Both the position numbers and the translations under genes were made by a program. The notes beneath the pieces are model-generated. The model did not search any database and was not told the origin of the DNA. It saw nothing but the letters and a program-made list of their open reading frames with translations. From the NCBI GenBank assembly GCA_018826025.1, contig JAHKAK010000023.1, positions 1 through 7,206 on the forward strand: a stretch of DNA of 7,206 nt, written 5' to 3'. Positions 6,233 to 7,206 of this stretch are shown piece after piece; within the stretch, counting starts at the first letter, position 1, and each line of letters opens with the position of its first letter. The stretch comes from Patescibacteria group bacterium. GTDB lineage: Bacteria > Patescibacteriota > Minisyncoccia > Portnoybacterales > GWB1-42-6.

Positions 6233-6276
6233 CGGAGGGATAAATACCTAATCCCTCCGCCCAATTCTAATTTTTT
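6233..6276 (+). terminator. Rho-independent terminator after the 125-aa gene
   Basis: CGGAGGGAT (6233-6241) and ATCCCTCCG (6251-6259) form a perfect 9-bp stem with a 9-nt loop; a six-T tract follows at 6271-6276 after an 11-nt gap. The gap between stem and T run is longer than ideal, so efficiency is uncertain. The stem ends where the right inverted repeat begins. Confidence 0.65.
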
Positions 6277-6317
6277 ATTCAAAAATGTGGGACAAAAATA
6301 AACTTACGTCCGATAAC
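6259..6317 (-). repeat. Right terminal inverted repeat
   Basis: This is the inverse of 5757-5816: 22 exact bp (6259-6280) at the inner end and 24 of 28 bp (6290-6317) at the outer end. The outer end TCCGATAAC is also the first arm of the foldback described next, so the repeat and the attC-like structure share nine bases. Confidence 0.85.
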
Positions 6318-6443
6318 ACCGAATATACGGCTACGATAAAATTCCTTTTTACATTACATTACATTAAAGAATTGAATTTTATCTCCGCCCAAATTTTTAC
6401 TCCTTTTAGTCGCAAAAACTTCGTATATTCGGATACGTTAGGC
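6309..6443. repeat. Large foldback resembling an integron attC site
   Basis: In order: CGATAAC (6311-6317), CCGAATATACG (6319-6329), a 10-bp arm (6335-6344), a loop with ACATT three times (6351-6365), the matching arm (6374-6383), CGTATATTCGG (6422-6432), and GTTAGGC (6437-6443). The 11-bp and 10-bp arms are exact inverse pairs. This matches the attC layout R''-L''-loop-L'-R', and about 133 nt is within the attC size range. GTTAGGC fits the R' consensus GTTRRRY; CGATAAC keeps only the AAC part of RYYYAAC. A weak open frame (6285-6470) running through it is probably not a gene. It could also be a MITE fragment. Confidence 0.45.
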
Positions 6444-6513
6444 GAAATAGCGGAAAACTCTTTTTATTAAAATATTAATAATCTAGGCAATTTATTTTTT
6501 AAAGCAGAACTCT

Positions 6514-6849
6514 ATGGAAAATCTAAAAAACTTTGAACCTCAGATTGAAACACCGCAAAAAATGACAAACGCAAGACTTTTCAGGGCACTTGATGAGTCG
6601 GGAGTAAAGTATACTTCCGAAGAAGAAAATAATGCTATAAGAATTATTATAGAACTTCCTGAAGAAGATGTTAGAGAGCGGGCTGAATTGATGAAAGACG
6701 CGGTGCTCAATGATGAGTATTATACTAAATTTGACAACGAAAGCATTAATCCATTGATTAGAAAAATAAAAAGATCAACGAATCGCGACTGCACCATTGA
6801 AAAGACATCGAGCCAGTATATCATTTTGGTTACAAAAAATAATTTTTAA
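6514..6849 (+). CDS. Hypothetical protein, 111 aa
   Basis: Not recognised. The product is soluble, highly charged and AT-rich in coding. It begins MENLKNFEPQIETPQKM, then has a likely helix-strand region (ARLFRALDESGVKYTSEEENNAIRI would be helix, turn, strand), an acidic helix (about 49-66, PEEDVRERAELMKDAVL), and a C-terminal basic segment followed by a strand (YIILVTKNNF). No membrane segment, signal peptide or metal motif is visible. No Shine-Dalgarno precedes the ATG. It lies 10 bp upstream of the lysS start, so it is probably co-transcribed with lysS. Its use of AGA, ATA and other AT-rich codons is more biased than in greA or lysS, which may mean a more recent arrival. Whether it belongs with the neighbouring mobile element is unclear, as no right-hand boundary is seen after it. 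Confidence 0.65.
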   Translation: MENLKNFEPQIETPQKMTNARLFRALDESGVKYTSEEENNAIRIIIELPEEDVRERAELMKDAVLNDEYYTKFDNESINPLIRKIKRSTNRDCTIEKTSSQYIILVTKNNF

Positions 6850-6859
6850 TTTTACCCCC

Positions 6860-7206
6860 GTGTCTTTAGAAAAAATAAAACAAGACCGATTGGATAAATT
6901 AGCCCGCTTGAAAGAAGCGGGCATTAATCCGTATCCCGCTAAAACGGCGCGCGGGCGGATTTTGGCTGAACAGGCGTTGGAAAAATTTGAGGAATACGAA
7001 GGTGCGAAGAAAGAAATAATTTTAGCTGGCCGGTTAAGGCTCTTGCGCTTGCATGGCGGCTCTTGTTTTGCGCGGCTGGAAGACGCTTCCGGGCAAATTC
7101 AGTTGTTTTTCAAAAAAGACGCGCTGGGCGAGAAAGCGTATAAATTATTCGCTGATAATTTTGATATTGGAGATTTTGTGGAAGCAGCCGGAGAATTATT
7201 TAAAAC
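6860..7206 (+). CDS. lysS: Lysyl-tRNA synthetase, class II, 5' part
   Basis: LysS charges tRNA-Lys with lysine. The first 115 residues are present and the gene runs off the window. The N-terminal helix contains RLDKLARLKEAGINPYP (10-26), very like the family's opening. The anticodon-binding OB-fold starts near 54 (ILAGRLRLLRLHGG, then SCFARLEDASGQIQLFF) and continues to DIGDFVEAAGELFK. The catalytic motifs 1-3 would lie downstream. I chose the GTG at 6860: it gives the normal family N-terminus, and the upstream in-frame sequence has no better start. There is no visible Shine-Dalgarno. Its position after greA, with an apparent insertion between them, fits the common greA-lysS order. Confidence 0.93.
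   Translation, partial: MSLEKIKQDRLDKLARLKEAGINPYPAKTARGRILAEQALEKFEEYEGAKKEIILAGRLRLLRLHGGSCFARLEDASGQIQLFFKKDALGEKAYKLFADNFDIGDFVEAAGELFK

Larger units (their letters stand above)
5757..6317 (+). mobile_element. Cassette-like element: one gene between ~60-bp inverted repeats
   Basis: The left end (5757-5816) and right end (6259-6317) are inverted repeats: the outer 28 bp match at 24 positions, a 9-10-bp centre is unrelated, and the inner 22 bp (5795-5816 against 6259-6280) match exactly. Between them are one 125-aa gene with its own ribosome binding site and a terminator. No transposase or integrase is encoded. The outer ends read TA-TCGGA and TCCGA-TA, compatible with a TA target duplication, but this is not distinguishable from the repeat itself. 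Alternatively the element is an integron-like cassette that continues to 6437 through the adjacent attC-like foldback. Mobility is inferred from structure only. Confidence 0.6.

Noticed and set aside
6285..6470. 61-codon + strand open frame
   Set aside because: It runs through the inverted repeat and foldback, has no ribosome binding site, and its sequence is dictated by both arms of the palindrome.
1..7206. CRISPR array, tRNA or rRNA genes
   Set aside because: No regularly spaced direct repeats of CRISPR length with unique spacers and no tRNA or rRNA landmarks were seen on either strand.

Overview
The window is a cell-shape and wall-elongation cluster followed by a transcription/translation pair, all on the + strand: mreB, mreC, mreD, mrdA (PBP2), greA, two unrecognised small genes, and the start of lysS. 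Protein sequences, AT-rich codon use, absence of Shine-Dalgarno motifs before most genes, and long AT-rich intergenic spacers carrying small GC-rich hairpins suggest an uncultured Patescibacteria/CPR (Parcubacteria-like) genome. This assignment is an inference. The standard stop codons TAA, TAG and TGA are all used.

Region 1-509 has no gene but is dense in signals. It starts with a 144-bp repeat (1-144) that recurs inverted at 2546-2689 (142/144 identical). Next come two near-identical sigma70-type promoters (156-184 and 371-399). Between them lie a foldback of tandem 8-mers, an 11-bp perfect hairpin and a rho-independent terminator, so the upstream promoter may make a small RNA of about 170 nt. 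The second promoter drives mreB through a leader of about 104 nt whose ends pair with each other just upstream of the start codon.

Region 510-5142 is the elongasome operon. MreB is the cytoskeletal actin homologue, MreC and MreD are its membrane partners, and PBP2 is the transpeptidase they position. The second 144-bp repeat sits between mreC and mreD; mreD and mrdA overlap. The rodA gene that often follows mrdA is not here; greA follows instead, after a 109-bp AT-rich foldback.

Region 5705-6859 looks like an insertion between greA and lysS, genes often adjacent in bacteria. It holds a 125-aa gene with the only strong Shine-Dalgarno in the window and its own terminator. About 60-bp inverted repeats (5757-5816 and 6259-6317) bracket it. 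Directly to its right is a large foldback (6309-6443) laid out like an integron attC site, and the left edge of the element is the exact complement of that site's outer box. This single-gene, cassette-like mobile element with no recombinase in view is the most interesting part of the window. A 111-aa unknown gene follows, then the lysS 5' end, which runs off the window.
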